From Bacteroidales bacterium (GTDB taxonomy: Bacteria; Bacteroidota; Bacteroidia; Bacteroidales; WCHB1-69), in NCBI GenBank assembly GCA_017525245.1, contig JAFXTE010000020.1, positions 17,723 to 81,722 of the forward strand: a stretch of 64,000 bases of DNA. Direction: 5' to 3'. Made by a program: the position numbers and the translations under genes. Each line of letters begins with the position of its first letter. Within the stretch, counting starts at the first letter, position 1. Below are positions 51,201 through 60,049 of this stretch, one piece after another. Below the pieces are notes generated by a model that did no database searches, was not told the DNA's origin, and saw nothing but the letters and a program-made list of their open reading frames with translations.

Positions 51201-52049
51201 ATGGAGTATATTAAATTATCGAATGGGGTTGAGATGCCCCAATTAGGCTATGGCGTTTATCAAGTGACATCTGAAGAGTGTGAACGTTGCGTGAGCGATG
51301 CCCTGAGCGTGGGTTATCGGATGATAGATACAGCTCAGGCATACGCCAACGAAGAGGGTGTGGGAAGTGCGGTGAAGAAAAGCGGCATCGCCCGAGACGA
51401 GGTCTTCATCGTGTCGAAGATCTGGATTTCGAACTATGGTTACGAGAAGGCAAAGGCCTCTATCGACGAGAGCTTGCGCAAACTGCAGACGGAGTACATT
51501 GACCTGATGCTGCTGCACCAGCCCTTCTGCGACCGCTACGGTGCCTACCGCGCATTGGAGGAAGCCTACCGTGAGGGCAAGTTGCGTGCCATCGGTGTGA
51601 GCAACTTCTATCCCGACCACCTTATTGACTTAGCTTCGAACGTGGAGGTGAAGCCGATGGTCAACCAAGTGGAAACGCACGTGTTTGACCAGCAGGTGGA
51701 GGCCAAAAAGTATATGGACGAACTTGACTGCCGCATTATGTCGTGGGGACCGTTGGCCGAGGGTCGCAACGGCTTCTTTACCAACGAATTGCTTGGCGAG
51801 ATTGGCAAGAAGTACGGGAAGAGCATTCCGCAGGTGGCTTTGCGCTGGCTGCTGCAGCGCGGGGTCATCATCATCCCGAAGTCAACACACAAGGAACGAA
51901 TGACCGAGAATCTCAACATCTTCGACTTCGAGCTCGCTGCCGACGACATGGCTCAAATTGCAACGCTTGACACGGGCAAGAGCCTCTTCTTCGACCACCA
52001 CGACGGCGAGGTGACCAAGATGTTCATGGGATGGAGAGGATTGGTATAA
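51201..52049 (+). CDS. Aldo/keto reductase, copy 1
   Basis: 282 residues from ATG 51201 (MEYIKLSNGVEMPQLGYGVYQ). Catalytic tetrad: D in GYRMIDTAQAYANE with the Y following, K in FIVSKIW and H in LMLLHQPF. The C-terminal IIPKSTHKERMTENLNIFDFEL binds NADPH phosphate, as in AKR5-type reductases. It reduces aldehydes or ketones. Closely similar to the copy at 52741 (both share NGVEMPxLGYGVxxVxxEECERCVSDALSVGYR), pointing to a tandem duplication with the flavodoxin gene between. Confidence 0.93.
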   Translation: MEYIKLSNGVEMPQLGYGVYQVTSEECERCVSDALSVGYRMIDTAQAYANEEGVGSAVKKSGIARDEVFIVSKIWISNYGYEKAKASIDESLRKLQTEYIDLMLLHQPFCDRYGAYRALEEAYREGKLRAIGVSNFYPDHLIDLASNVEVKPMVNQVETHVFDQQVEAKKYMDELDCRIMSWGPLAEGRNGFFTNELLGEIGKKYGKSIPQVALRWLLQRGVIIIPKSTHKERMTENLNIFDFELAADDMAQIATLDTGKSLFFDHHDGEVTKMFMGWRGLV

Positions 52050-52070
52050 GTACAACAAAAACAGGGAAAC

Positions 52071-52721
52071 ATGAAAATCAAGAACATCATCATCGCAGTC
52101 TTCGCCATGGTTTTAGCCAGCGGCTGCAACGGACAAAACAATAACAATAATGCGGTAGAGACGTTTCAGGAAACGTCTCTACAGAACGAGCAAAAATCAA
52201 ATACCGAAAATATGAAAAAAAACATCGTTATCTTCTTCTCCCACGCGGGCGACAACTACAGCGTGGGCAACATCGAGGTCGGCAACACCAAGATCGTGGC
52301 CGACTACATCAGCGAGATCACGGGCGCTGACCAGTTCGAGATCGTCACCCACAAATACGACGGCATGGCCTACACGCCGCTCATCGAGTTGGCCAAGGAG
52401 GAGGCCCGCAAAGGCGAGCTGCCGCCCTACGAAGGCACCGTTCCCGACCTCAGCCAGTACGACACCGTCTTCATTGGCGGTCCTGTGTGGTGGGGCACCT
52501 ACCCGCAGGTGATGTTCACGCTGTTCAAGGACATTAATCTCGACGGCAAGACCGTCATCCCCTTCACCACTCACGAGGGCAGCGGCTTGGCCTCCTGCGC
52601 CAAAGACGTGCGGAAAGCCTTCCCGAAGGCCAATGTCACGGGCGAGTTCAGCATCTACGGTCACGAAGTGCGCAGCGGCAAGGCCAAGGTGGAGAAATGG
52701 CTGAAGTCAATTAGGAATTAG
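52071..52721 (+). CDS. Flavodoxin-like lipoprotein with in-frame palindrome
   Basis: 216 residues. Lipoprotein signal (LASGC, C19), then linker, then a flavodoxin domain from about residue 50 (NIVIFFSHAGDNYSVGNIEVGNTKIVADYI) with IGGPVWWGTYPQVMFTLF and FTTHEGSGLASCAKDVRKAF, the FMN-binding loops. The palindromic element at 52155-52182 encodes VETFQETSLQ (29-38) in the linker between the lipid anchor and the domain. It probably carries electrons to partner reductases at the envelope. Flanked on both sides by aldo/keto reductase genes. Confidence 0.88.
   Translation: MKIKNIIIAVFAMVLASGCNGQNNNNNAVETFQETSLQNEQKSNTENMKKNIVIFFSHAGDNYSVGNIEVGNTKIVADYISEITGADQFEIVTHKYDGMAYTPLIELAKEEARKGELPPYEGTVPDLSQYDTVFIGGPVWWGTYPQVMFTLFKDINLDGKTVIPFTTHEGSGLASCAKDVRKAFPKANVTGEFSIYGHEVRSGKAKVEKWLKSIRN
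52155..52182. repeat. Palindromic element, copy 9 (in frame inside a gene)
   Basis: Starts GTAGAGACGTTTC and ends GAAACGTCTCTAC with centre AG. Read as VETFQETSLQ, without a stop, in the lipoprotein linker. Confidence 0.9.
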
Positions 52722-52740
52722 CCATTAGAAATTTAAAAAT

Positions 52741-53586
52741 ATGGAATATATCAGATTATCGAACGGAGTGGAGATGCCGGTTTTGGGCTACGGCGTGTTT
52801 TTGGTGAGCCCCGAAGAGTGTGAACGTTGTGTGAGCGATGCACTGAGCGTCGGCTACCGGCTGATTGACACGGCGCAGGCCTACGCCAACGAAGAGGGCG
52901 TGGGCAACGCCTGGCGCAAGAGCGGTCTCAAGCGCGAAGAACTGTTCCTCGTCACGAAAGTGTGGATCGCAAATGCCGGCGAGGAGAAGGCGGCGAAGAG
53001 CATCGACGAGAGCCTGCGCAAGCTGCAGACGGACTACATCGACCTGCTGCTCATCCACCAGGCCTACGGCGACGTGTTCGGCTCCTGGCGGGCAATGGAG
53101 AAAGCCTACCGCGACGGCAAGGTGCGCGCCATAGGAGTGAGCAACTTCCAGTCGGGCCGTTTCTTCGACTTCGCCCACTATGTGGATGTAAAGCCGATGG
53201 TGAACCAGCTGCAATGCAACACCCTCATACAGCAGACAGCCATCGAGCCGATACTTGCAGAATTCGGCACACGTATGATGGCTTGGGGACCGCTTGGCGG
53301 ACAAGGGGTCGAAGGCATCGTGAAGAGTGAAGAGCTTGCCGCCATAGGTGCCAAGTATGGCAAAAGTGCCGCTCAGGTGGCCCTCCGGTGGCTGACCCAG
53401 CGTGGTGTTGTGGCCATCCCGAAATCCACCCACAAGGAGCGTATGCAGCAGAACCTCGACCTCTTCGACTTCACGCTGAGCGACGACGACATGGCCCGGA
53501 TTGCCACAATGAACCAGCACGATACAGGCACCGTCAACTTCGGCGACCCGCAGTTCGTGAAGTATCTCATCGAGAATTACGGGTAA
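52741..53586 (+). CDS. Aldo/keto reductase, copy 2
   Basis: 281 residues. Tetrad: D and Y in YRLIDTAQAYANE, K in LVTKVW, H in LLIHQAYG. NADPH-site block VVAIPKSTHKERMQQNLDLFDF near the end. Near-identical N-terminal block to copy 1. It probably arose by duplication and has since diverged in its C-terminal substrate loop (NQHDTGTVNFGDPQFVKYL). It follows the flavodoxin gene by 19 bases. Confidence 0.93.
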   Translation: MEYIRLSNGVEMPVLGYGVFLVSPEECERCVSDALSVGYRLIDTAQAYANEEGVGNAWRKSGLKREELFLVTKVWIANAGEEKAAKSIDESLRKLQTDYIDLLLIHQAYGDVFGSWRAMEKAYRDGKVRAIGVSNFQSGRFFDFAHYVDVKPMVNQLQCNTLIQQTAIEPILAEFGTRMMAWGPLGGQGVEGIVKSEELAAIGAKYGKSAAQVALRWLTQRGVVAIPKSTHKERMQQNLDLFDFTLSDDDMARIATMNQHDTGTVNFGDPQFVKYLIENYG

Positions 53587-53587
53587 A

Positions 53588-53779
53588 ATTGATGACTATC
53601 CTGTCGAGCCAGGCTTCGCTCCCGAGGTGGGCAGCGACACCTACAAGAAGTTTGTGGCAGCAAAGGTCCCTATGCTGTTCCTCTTCGGCGACTACATCGA
53701 GAACGGCCCCGAAGACATCCAATCTACAGTGTTCTGGCAGACGGTGCTGAACCAGTGCCGCGACTTCGCCAAGCAATAA
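53588..53779 (+). pseudogene. Remnant of an alpha/beta hydrolase C-terminus
   Basis: Right after the aldo/keto reductase stop, an open frame without a start reads IDDYPVEPGFAPEVGSDTYK, then VPMLFLFGDYIE and FWQTVLNQCRDFAKQ, ending TAA at 53777-53779. This resembles the last third of secreted alpha/beta hydrolases. The rest of the gene is gone, so it is a deletion remnant. Confidence 0.5.
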
Positions 53780-53866
53780 GCCAGATCATGGTCGTCAGGC
53801 AGATTAACGGGTTCTGTCTGTTGGACGAACCAAAAAGTGAATAAATAGAACCCGCCATACATATCA

Positions 53867-55777
53867 ATGATGAACTATGTGGAATTTCCCGACCGCAAAG
53901 GATCGGACAAGAACGAATCGACAAAAGAAAAGAAAAACAGCTCGGCAAAAATGCCACAGGGCGGCGGCTCGTGGATGTGGGGGCTTGTATGCGTGGTCTG
54001 CCTGCTACTGTTGCTAAACTACTTCATCACCCCCTTGGCGACAAGCCACAGCGTCGAGAACACCGACTATGGCACCTTCGTCACCACCGTGGAGTCGGGC
54101 AAGGTGAAGCAGGTGGTGATCCAAGAAAACCAGATCTATTACACCACTGCCGACAAGACCTATCGCACCGGAGCCGTCGATGACCCCGGTCTGGTGGACC
54201 GTTTGCTCGATGCCTCCAGTCCCAACGACAGCGGCAAGATCGAATTCGTGCAGAAAGTGCAGAGCCAGCAGTCGCCCATTGTGCAGTTCCTGCTATGGTG
54301 GATTCTGCCCGGTCTGTTGTTCTACCTGATGTTCCGTGCCATGTCGCGTCGTATTGGCAAAGGCAACGGCGGAATGGGTATGGGTATGGGCAATTTCATG
54401 TCGTTCGGACAGAGCGGTGCCAAAGTCTATGCCGACACTGACGTCAAGACACGCTTTGCCGACGTGGCCGGACAGGACGAGGCCAAGGCCTCGCTGCAAG
54501 AGATGGTCGATTTCCTGCACGACCCGAAGAAATACACCGCCCTGGGCGCAAAACTGCCCAAGGGCGCTCTGCTTGTGGGTCCTCCAGGTACCGGTAAAAC
54601 GCTCATAGCCCGCGCCGTGGCTGGCGAGGCCGGCGTGCCGTTCTTCTCGATGTCGGGCTCCGAATTTGTGCAGATGTTCGTCGGCATGGGAGCCGCCAAG
54701 GTGCGCGACCTCTTCAGCGAAGCGGCCAAGAAAGCCCCATGCATCGTCTTCATCGACGAAATCGATGCCATCGGCAAGAGTCGCGAAGGCCAGTTCGGCA
54801 ACAACGACGAACGCGAGCAGACCCTCAACCAGTTGCTGACCGAGATGGACGGTTTCGAGGGCGACAAGGGTGTCATCATCCTCGCCGCCACCAACCGTCC
54901 CGACAGCCTCGACAAGGCCCTGCTGCGCCCTGGTCGCTTTGACCGCCGCATCCAGATGGAACTGCCCGACCTCGAAGGACGCAAAGCTATCATACAGGTG
55001 CACCTGAACCACGTGAAACACGATGCCATCGACCTCGACGTGGTGGGTCGCGCAACGGCAGGCTCGTCGGGTGCCGACCTGGCCAACATCGTCAACGAAG
55101 CTGCCCTGCGTGCCGTAAGGCAAGGGCGTCCGACAGTGACCACTGCCGACATCGAAGAAAGCGTCGAGACTGTTATGGCCGGCGAACAGCGCCGCAACGC
55201 AGTCATCTCGCCCGAAGAAAAACGCATCATAGCCTACCACGAGGTGGGTCACGCCATGGTGGCAGCGGCACAGAGCAACTCGGCTCCGGTGCACAAGATC
55301 ACCATCGTGCCCCGCACGTCGGGTGCTTTGGGCTATACGATGCAGGTTGACGAGGGTGAGCATTTCCTCTACAGCCGCCAGTACCTGCTCAACAAGCTGG
55401 CCACCCTCACCGGTGGTCGCGTGGCCGAAGAGCTCATCTGCCACACCTGCACCACAGGCGCCAGCAACGACATCGAGCAGGCCACCAATCTGGCACGCGC
55501 CATGGTGACCCGCTATGGGATGAGCGACCGCTATGGGATGATGGCTCTCGAAACGCGCGGCAACACCTATCTTGGCGGCGGTTCGAATATAGCCTGCAGC
55601 GACCAGACGGCCGCCGACATCGACAGCGAGGTGCAGCGTATGATTGCTGAAGCCAAAGACAAAGCCTCGCGGATTATCGCCTCCCGAATGGACAAGATGC
55701 ACGCCGTGGCCGACTACCTGCTTGAGAAAGAGACCATCACCGGTGAAGAGTTTATGGCTATCCTCGAAGAGAAATAA
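53867..55777 (+). CDS. ftsH: ATP-dependent zinc metalloprotease FtsH (extra copy inside the redox island)
   Basis: 636 residues. N-terminal membrane helices near 36-56 and 138-156 enclose a small periplasmic domain. The AAA domain has Walker A GPPGTGKT (238-245), Walker B IVFIDEID (293-300) and the SRH block [22 protein letters not shown]. The zinc site is HEVGH (458-462). It degrades membrane proteins and some soluble ones. The gene sits between two degraded genes, a place unlike a housekeeping ftsH, so it may be a second copy; whether another exists elsewhere cannot be seen. Confidence 0.93.
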   Translation: MMNYVEFPDRKGSDKNESTKEKKNSSAKMPQGGGSWMWGLVCVVCLLLLLNYFITPLATSHSVENTDYGTFVTTVESGKVKQVVIQENQIYYTTADKTYRTGAVDDPGLVDRLLDASSPNDSGKIEFVQKVQSQQSPIVQFLLWWILPGLLFYLMFRAMSRRIGKGNGGMGMGMGNFMSFGQSGAKVYADTDVKTRFADVAGQDEAKASLQEMVDFLHDPKKYTALGAKLPKGALLVGPPGTGKTLIARAVAGEAGVPFFSMSGSEFVQMFVGMGAAKVRDLFSEAAKKAPCIVFIDEIDAIGKSREGQFGNNDEREQTLNQLLTEMDGFEGDKGVIILAATNRPDSLDKALLRPGRFDRRIQMELPDLEGRKAIIQVHLNHVKHDAIDLDVVGRATAGSSGADLANIVNEAALRAVRQGRPTVTTADIEESVETVMAGEQRRNAVISPEEKRIIAYHEVGHAMVAAAQSNSAPVHKITIVPRTSGALGYTMQVDEGEHFLYSRQYLLNKLATLTGGRVAEELICHTCTTGASNDIEQATNLARAMVTRYGMSDRYGMMALETRGNTYLGGGSNIACSDQTAADIDSEVQRMIAEAKDKASRIIASRMDKMHAVADYLLEKETITGEEFMAILEEK

Positions 55778-55818
55778 TGGAGCGAGCAATGTTTCGAAAG
55801 TGCAGTTGGCTGTCATAA

Positions 55819-56001
55819 ACCCTCGCGGCCTACTTCAGCTGGAGCGGCAACACCGGGGCGGCGGCGAAACACATCGTCAAGGCAACGCCCAAAAGCGCCC
55901 ACCGCAATGGCATCTGCATCGTCACCAAGGAGATGGGCGGCCAAGGCATGGACAAGAAACAAGGCCAGATCGACAAGTGGCTGAAGGAAATTGGATATTG
56001 A
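55819..56001 (+). pseudogene. Remnant of a flavodoxin with its middle deleted
   Basis: An open frame (after a TAA at 55816) reads AAYFSWSGNTGAAAKHIV, a flavodoxin FMN-loop start, then after only a few residues KEMGGQGMDKK and IDKWLKEIGY, a flavodoxin C-terminus. The roughly 100 residues between are missing. The start codon is also lost. Stop TGA at 55999-56001. Confidence 0.6.
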
Positions 56002-56037
56002 AGACCTTTGAAATGAACAAATTAATTGGATTTAGAT

Positions 56038-56889
56038 ATGGAATACACAACATTAAACAATGGAGTGAAAATGCCGATGGTTGGGTTCGGCGTTTTTCAA
56101 GTGAATGACCAGAAACAGTGCCAGATGGCTGTTGAAAATGCTATTGAAGCGGGTTATCGCAGCATCGACACGGCAGCTTCATACATGAATGAGGAAGCCG
56201 TTGGAGCCGCTATCCGCAACAGCAGTATAAAGCGTGATGAGTTATTTGTCACCACGAAATTATGGGTTCAAGACCACGAGTATGATGATACTCTACGAGC
56301 CTTCGACACTTCCATGGCAAAATTAGGTTTGGATTATCTTGACCTGTGGCTGATTCACAAACCCTATGGCAACTACTACGCAGCATGGCGCGCGATGGAA
56401 CGGCTCTACAAAGAAGGTCGCATCCGAGCCATTGGTGTAACAAGTTTCTCCAACGACCGCCTTATTGACCTTGTGCTACATAACGAGGTCCGTCCTGCCG
56501 TCAACCAGATTGAGACCCACCCGTTCTTCATACAGGAAGCAGCCAACCAATTCATGAAAAAAGAAAACATTCAACACGAAGCTTGGGCACCATTCGCCGA
56601 GGGACACAACGACATCTTCCACAATCCTGTCATTGCTGAGATAGCTCAAAAGTATGGCAAAACTATTGGACAAGTCATCTTACGATGGCATTTGCAGCGT
56701 GGTGTGGTGGTCATCCCCAAGACCGTTCATAAGGAGCGTATGTTAGAAAACATCAGCGTCTTCGACTTCACTCTGACCAACGAGGAAATCACACGGATTT
56801 CATCACTTGATCTTGGACATAGCGTAGCATACGATGACCAAGACCCAGAAAACACACGCTGGATTGGTACTATGAAAATTCACGACTAA
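56038..56889 (+). CDS. Aldo/keto reductase, copy 3
   Basis: 283 residues from ATG 56038 (MEYTTLNNGVKMPMVGFGVFQ). Tetrad: D and Y in YRSIDTAASYMNE, K in FVTTKLW and H in LWLIHKPYG. The NADPH block VVVIPKTVHKERMLENISVFDF is near the end. It is more A/T-rich than copies 1, 2 and 4 and its sequence is more distant, so it was probably acquired separately. It follows the flavodoxin remnant, mirroring the live flavodoxin-AKR pair at 52071-53586. Confidence 0.92.
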   Translation: MEYTTLNNGVKMPMVGFGVFQVNDQKQCQMAVENAIEAGYRSIDTAASYMNEEAVGAAIRNSSIKRDELFVTTKLWVQDHEYDDTLRAFDTSMAKLGLDYLDLWLIHKPYGNYYAAWRAMERLYKEGRIRAIGVTSFSNDRLIDLVLHNEVRPAVNQIETHPFFIQEAANQFMKKENIQHEAWAPFAEGHNDIFHNPVIAEIAQKYGKTIGQVILRWHLQRGVVVIPKTVHKERMLENISVFDFTLTNEEITRISSLDLGHSVAYDDQDPENTRWIGTMKIHD

Positions 56890-56913
56890 TCCTCTTGTTT
56901 CAAAACAACAAAA

Positions 56914-57381
56914 ATGAAGAAAGTAGCAGTTCCAAACTATGGTAGATGCACCTTTCCGAAGACACTCTGCACTTTAATCATCATAACCCTCACCATGACT
57001 ATGCAATCCCAAACCGACGACCGACAGCAAATTCGTCAGCTCTACGAGACCATGTACCAGGCCATGGTGGCCAAGGACACGGCGACCCTCAACCGTGTCT
57101 ATGCCGACGAAATGGTGCTCATCCATATAACCGATATGCGCCAGTCGAAAAAGGAGTACCTCGACGCCATCGCCGACGGCACGCTCAACTACTACACGGC
57201 GGTGCACGAGCAGATGGAGGTCACCGTGGAGGGCGACCGTGCCGCGCTGACCGGGAGAAGCCGCGTGACGGCAGCGGTGTTCGGCGGGGGACGCCACACC
57301 TGGCCACTGCAGCTCCGTTTCCGGCTCGTGAAGCGCGACGGGCAGTGGCTGTTCACGGAGGCGAGGGCGAGTACATATTGA
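56914..57381 (+). CDS. Exported NTF2-like (SnoaL/DUF4440) protein
   Basis: 155 residues. A hydrophobic N-terminal segment (TLCTLIIITLTMTMQSQ) suggests export. The rest is a small cone-shaped NTF2-like domain: QIRQLYETMYQAMVAKDTATLNRVYADEMVLIH, ALTGRSRVTAAVFGGGRHTWPLQLRFRLVKRDGQWLFTEA. Such domains bind small molecules or act as isomerases or hydrolases; no catalytic set is clear. It is a common partner of AKR/SDR genes. Starts 25 bases after AKR copy 3. Confidence 0.8.
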   Translation: MKKVAVPNYGRCTFPKTLCTLIIITLTMTMQSQTDDRQQIRQLYETMYQAMVAKDTATLNRVYADEMVLIHITDMRQSKKEYLDAIADGTLNYYTAVHEQMEVTVEGDRAALTGRSRVTAAVFGGGRHTWPLQLRFRLVKRDGQWLFTEARASTY

Positions 57382-57491
57382 ATAATGCAAAAGCAGTGGA
57401 AAAGTATGAAAAACTATCCCGCAGCTGTCTTTGCGTCGGCTGTCACTGCGCGGGTTAGTATTACAATATCGCAAATTAAAACGAAAAGATT

Positions 57492-58340
57492 ATGATATTC
57501 GACAGAAACGAAAAGAAACAGGTAGTGGCACTGTTGGGTGCCGGCAGCATGGGAACCGCCATCGTGCGCCGTATCGGCGCGGGCAAGAAAATCCTGTTAG
57601 GCGACATCTGCGAGGAAACGCTGAAACGCGTCGGAGAGGATTTCAGCCGCTGCGGATACGATGTGGAGACGTTGGTAGTAAACGCTTTGCAGAAGGAAAG
57701 CATCGAGGCTTTTGCTCGGAAGGCAGCCGAACTGGGCCCCGTGATGTATTTCATTGACACGGCCGGAGCATCACCCAACCAAGCCAGTCCGGAGCACATC
57801 GTCAACCTTGACATGGTAGGCACGGGCTATGCCGTGGATGCCTTCGGGGAGGTGATGGCCGAGGGCGGCGCAGGACTCCTCATCAGCAGTCAGGCGGCCT
57901 ATATGTACCCGATTCCCAACGACATAGAATTGCAATTGGTGAACACCCCGACGGAAGAGCTGAAAAACGTGAAATTCATCCAGGAGGTGGCCATGCAGAA
58001 CAGCGGTTTCGCCTATATGATTGCCAAGCGGATGAACCATCTGCAGGCGCAGCGGGCGGCGGCCACTACTTGGCGCAAACGTCGTGCACGCATCAATTCC
58101 ATTTCACCGGGCGTCATCGTCACCCCGTTGGCTTATGATGAATTCCGTGCCAGCGGAGAAGGCTATCAGGCGATGATTGACGCTTCCGCTGCCCAGCGCA
58201 CAGGTACCAGTGACGAGATTGCCGAGGCCGCCGCTTTCCTGTTGGGAGAGCACGCCAAGTTCATCACCGGCACCGACCTGCTCATCGACGGCGGTGTGAT
58301 TGCGAGCATCCGTACAGGCGAATTCAAACTTTGGCAATAA
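57492..58340 (+). CDS. Short-chain dehydrogenase/reductase
   Basis: 282 residues. Rossmann motif LLGAGSMGTAIVRRI (about 14-28), a little unlike the classical TGxxxGxG. The active-site serine is in LISSQAAYMY and the YxxxK pair is in FAYMIAKRMN. SISPGVIVTP and the C-terminal FITGTDLLIDGGV are typical SDR features. It uses NAD(P)H on a carbonyl or alcohol. The gap after the NTF2-like gene is 110 bases. Substrate unknown. Confidence 0.9.
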   Translation: MIFDRNEKKQVVALLGAGSMGTAIVRRIGAGKKILLGDICEETLKRVGEDFSRCGYDVETLVVNALQKESIEAFARKAAELGPVMYFIDTAGASPNQASPEHIVNLDMVGTGYAVDAFGEVMAEGGAGLLISSQAAYMYPIPNDIELQLVNTPTEELKNVKFIQEVAMQNSGFAYMIAKRMNHLQAQRAAATTWRKRRARINSISPGVIVTPLAYDEFRASGEGYQAMIDASAAQRTGTSDEIAEAAAFLLGEHAKFITGTDLLIDGGVIASIRTGEFKLWQ

Positions 58341-58352
58341 AAACAACGAATT

Positions 58353-58838
58353 ATGAACATCAAAAACATCCTCGTCGCGGTCCTCGCCATGGCTCTGGCC
58401 GCTGGCTGCAACAGAGAAAACATTAATGCGCAAAATATGGAAGACAAACTGTATGTGACCATCGGGACGACAACGTGCGCCGTCACGATGGAGGAGAATG
58501 TCGGGACGCAGGCGCTGGTGGCCGCCCTCAAGACGGGCAACATCACCTATACGGCCGATGACTACGGCAATTTCGAGAAGGTGGGCCCTGTCGGGCAGTC
58601 TTTCCCTACGGCGGACCGTCAAACCACCACTTCGTCCGGCGACCTTGTGCTGTATGGAGGCGACAACATCTGCATCTTCTACGGCAGCAACACCTGGAGT
58701 TATACGCGCATCGGCAAATTCGACAATCTGTCGGCTGACGAGGTGCGCCGGTTTGTCAAGGCCGGGCAGGGCAAGGTGACCGTCACGCTCTCCCTGCAAC
58801 CGATATACAAGAATCCAACAAAAAAAACATCCTTATGA
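58353..58838 (+). CDS. Cyclophilin-like-fold lipoprotein
   Basis: 161 residues. Lipoprotein signal ALAAGC, then a domain of the cyclophilin-like (Cyclophil_like2) family: LYVTIGTTTCAVTMEENVGTQALVAAL, YGNFEKVGPVGQSFP and GDLVLYGGDNICIFYGSNTWSYTRIGKF. It has the fold but not the proline-isomerase active site. The family is often next to flavodoxin, AKR and SDR genes, though its role is unknown. It overlaps the next AKR gene by 4 bases, so they are translated together. Confidence 0.85.
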   Translation: MNIKNILVAVLAMALAAGCNRENINAQNMEDKLYVTIGTTTCAVTMEENVGTQALVAALKTGNITYTADDYGNFEKVGPVGQSFPTADRQTTTSSGDLVLYGGDNICIFYGSNTWSYTRIGKFDNLSADEVRRFVKAGQGKVTVTLSLQPIYKNPTKKTSL

Positions 58839-59800
58839 AATACACCAAATTAGGAAACACGAACATTGAAGTCAGCCGCATCTGCGTCGGCTGCATGTCG
58901 TACGGGAAGCCCTCGGAGGACTTCCACCTGTGGACCCTCGGCCAGGAGGAGACCACCAAGATGATCAAGCACGCCCTCGACCTCGGGGTGAACTTCTTCG
59001 ACACCGCCAACGGCTATTCGCACGGCACCAGCGAGGAGTTCTTGGGCAAAGCGCTGAAGGACCTCGGCGTCGCGCGCGACAAGGTGGTGCTCGCCTCGAA
59101 AGTCTATTTCAACGAGGGCAAGCTCTCCGCCGCAGCCATCCGTCGCGAGATTGACGGCACGCTGCAACGTCTGGGCACCGACTATCTCGATCTCTACCAG
59201 ATCCACCGTTTCGACTACGGCACGCCCATCGAGGAGACGATGCAAGCGCTGCACGAGTTGGTGCGGAGCGGCAAAGTGCGGGCCATCGGTGCCTCGGCGA
59301 TGTATGGCTACCAGTTCCACAACATGCAGATCTGCGCCGAGCGCAACGGTTGGACGCTGTTCTCCACGCTGCAGAACCACTACAACCTCCTCTACCGCGA
59401 GGACGAGCGTGAGCTGATTCCCGTGGCGAAACAGTACGGCGTGTCGCTCATCCCTTACTCTCCTCTCGCCAGCGGACACCTCACCCGCAAGGAGTGGAAC
59501 AGCGCGTCCAAGCGCAACGAGACCGACAAGGTGATGCACAGCAAATACGACCACGCCATGGGGAACGACATGCAGATTGTCGCCCGTGTGGCGGAGGTGG
59601 CGGAGCGTCTCGGCGTGACGATGACGGAAGTGGCGTTGGCCTGGCTGCTGAAGCGGGGTGTCGCCGCGCCCATCGTGGGAGCCACGAAAGTGCCGCACTT
59701 CAACGACGCGGTCCGCGCCTTGGATCTCGACCTCAGCGACGAAGACGCAACCTACCTCGAAGAGCCCTACAAGGCGCACGAAGTGGTGGGAGCGCTGTGA
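58835..59800 (+). CDS. Aldo/keto reductase, copy 4 (longer, beta-subunit-like type)
   Basis: 321 residues, longer than the other three and of the Tas/YajO-like group: MKYTKLGNTNIEVSRICVGCMSYG, D and Y in VNFFDTANGYSHG, K in LASKVYF and H in LYQIHRFD. The substrate-loop motif LQNHYNLLYREDERELIPVAKQYGVSLIPYSPLASG and NADP block APIVGATKVPHFNDAVRALDLDL match. It closes the redox island; its TGA stop runs straight into the TTCGGCTG repeat array. Confidence 0.93.
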   Translation: MKYTKLGNTNIEVSRICVGCMSYGKPSEDFHLWTLGQEETTKMIKHALDLGVNFFDTANGYSHGTSEEFLGKALKDLGVARDKVVLASKVYFNEGKLSAAAIRREIDGTLQRLGTDYLDLYQIHRFDYGTPIEETMQALHELVRSGKVRAIGASAMYGYQFHNMQICAERNGWTLFSTLQNHYNLLYREDERELIPVAKQYGVSLIPYSPLASGHLTRKEWNSASKRNETDKVMHSKYDHAMGNDMQIVARVAEVAERLGVTMTEVALAWLLKRGVAAPIVGATKVPHFNDAVRALDLDLSDEDATYLEEPYKAHEVVGAL

Positions 59801-59936
59801 GCCTTCGGCTGTTGGTTAGCCTTCGGCTGTTGATTAGCTTCGCTGTTGGTTAGCCTTCGGCTGTTGGTTAGCTTCGCTGTTGGTTAGCCTACGGCTGTTA
59901 GTTACTTCGTGTTAACACGAAATAACCAACATAAAA
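59801..59936. repeat. TTAGCCTTCGGCTG repeat array 1
   Basis: About seven units of AGCCTTCGGCTGTTGGTT or AGCTTCGCTGTTGGTT, each a tiny hairpin (AGCC-TTC-GGCT), ending in the palindrome ACTTCGTG-TTAA-CACGAA. It starts directly at the stop of AKR copy 4. No gene up to the next promoter at 60015. Confidence 0.8.
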
Positions 59937-59983
59937 TGCTGATAAGAATTGCTGTTTGAACAATAGTGCATTTAAGAGCAAAA

Positions 59984-60037
59984 AATTATTTTTGGCTATA
60001 TCTAATAATTTTTATACCTTTGTAGCCAAAAATAATT
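59984..60037. repeat. Inverted repeat around the second ATPase promoter
   Basis: Arms AATTATTTTTGGCTA (59984-59998) and its exact complement (60023-60037), 15 bp. The -7 box TACCTTTG lies between them, so the transcript begins at the right arm. The left arm plus neighbours is repeated after the gene at 61449-61466. Confidence 0.85.
60015..60022 (+). promoter_or_regulatory. -7 box for the second archaeal-type ATPase
   Basis: TACCTTTG, 27 bases before ATG 60050, inside the loop of the inverted repeat 59984-60037. Confidence 0.65.
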
Positions 60038-60049
60038 AGACTGCTTTTC

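Noticed and set aside
54293-55816. 507-codon minus-strand open frame opposite ftsH
   Set aside because: The plus strand encodes a complete FtsH with Walker and HExxH motifs; the antisense frame is rich in His/Val/Gly without features.
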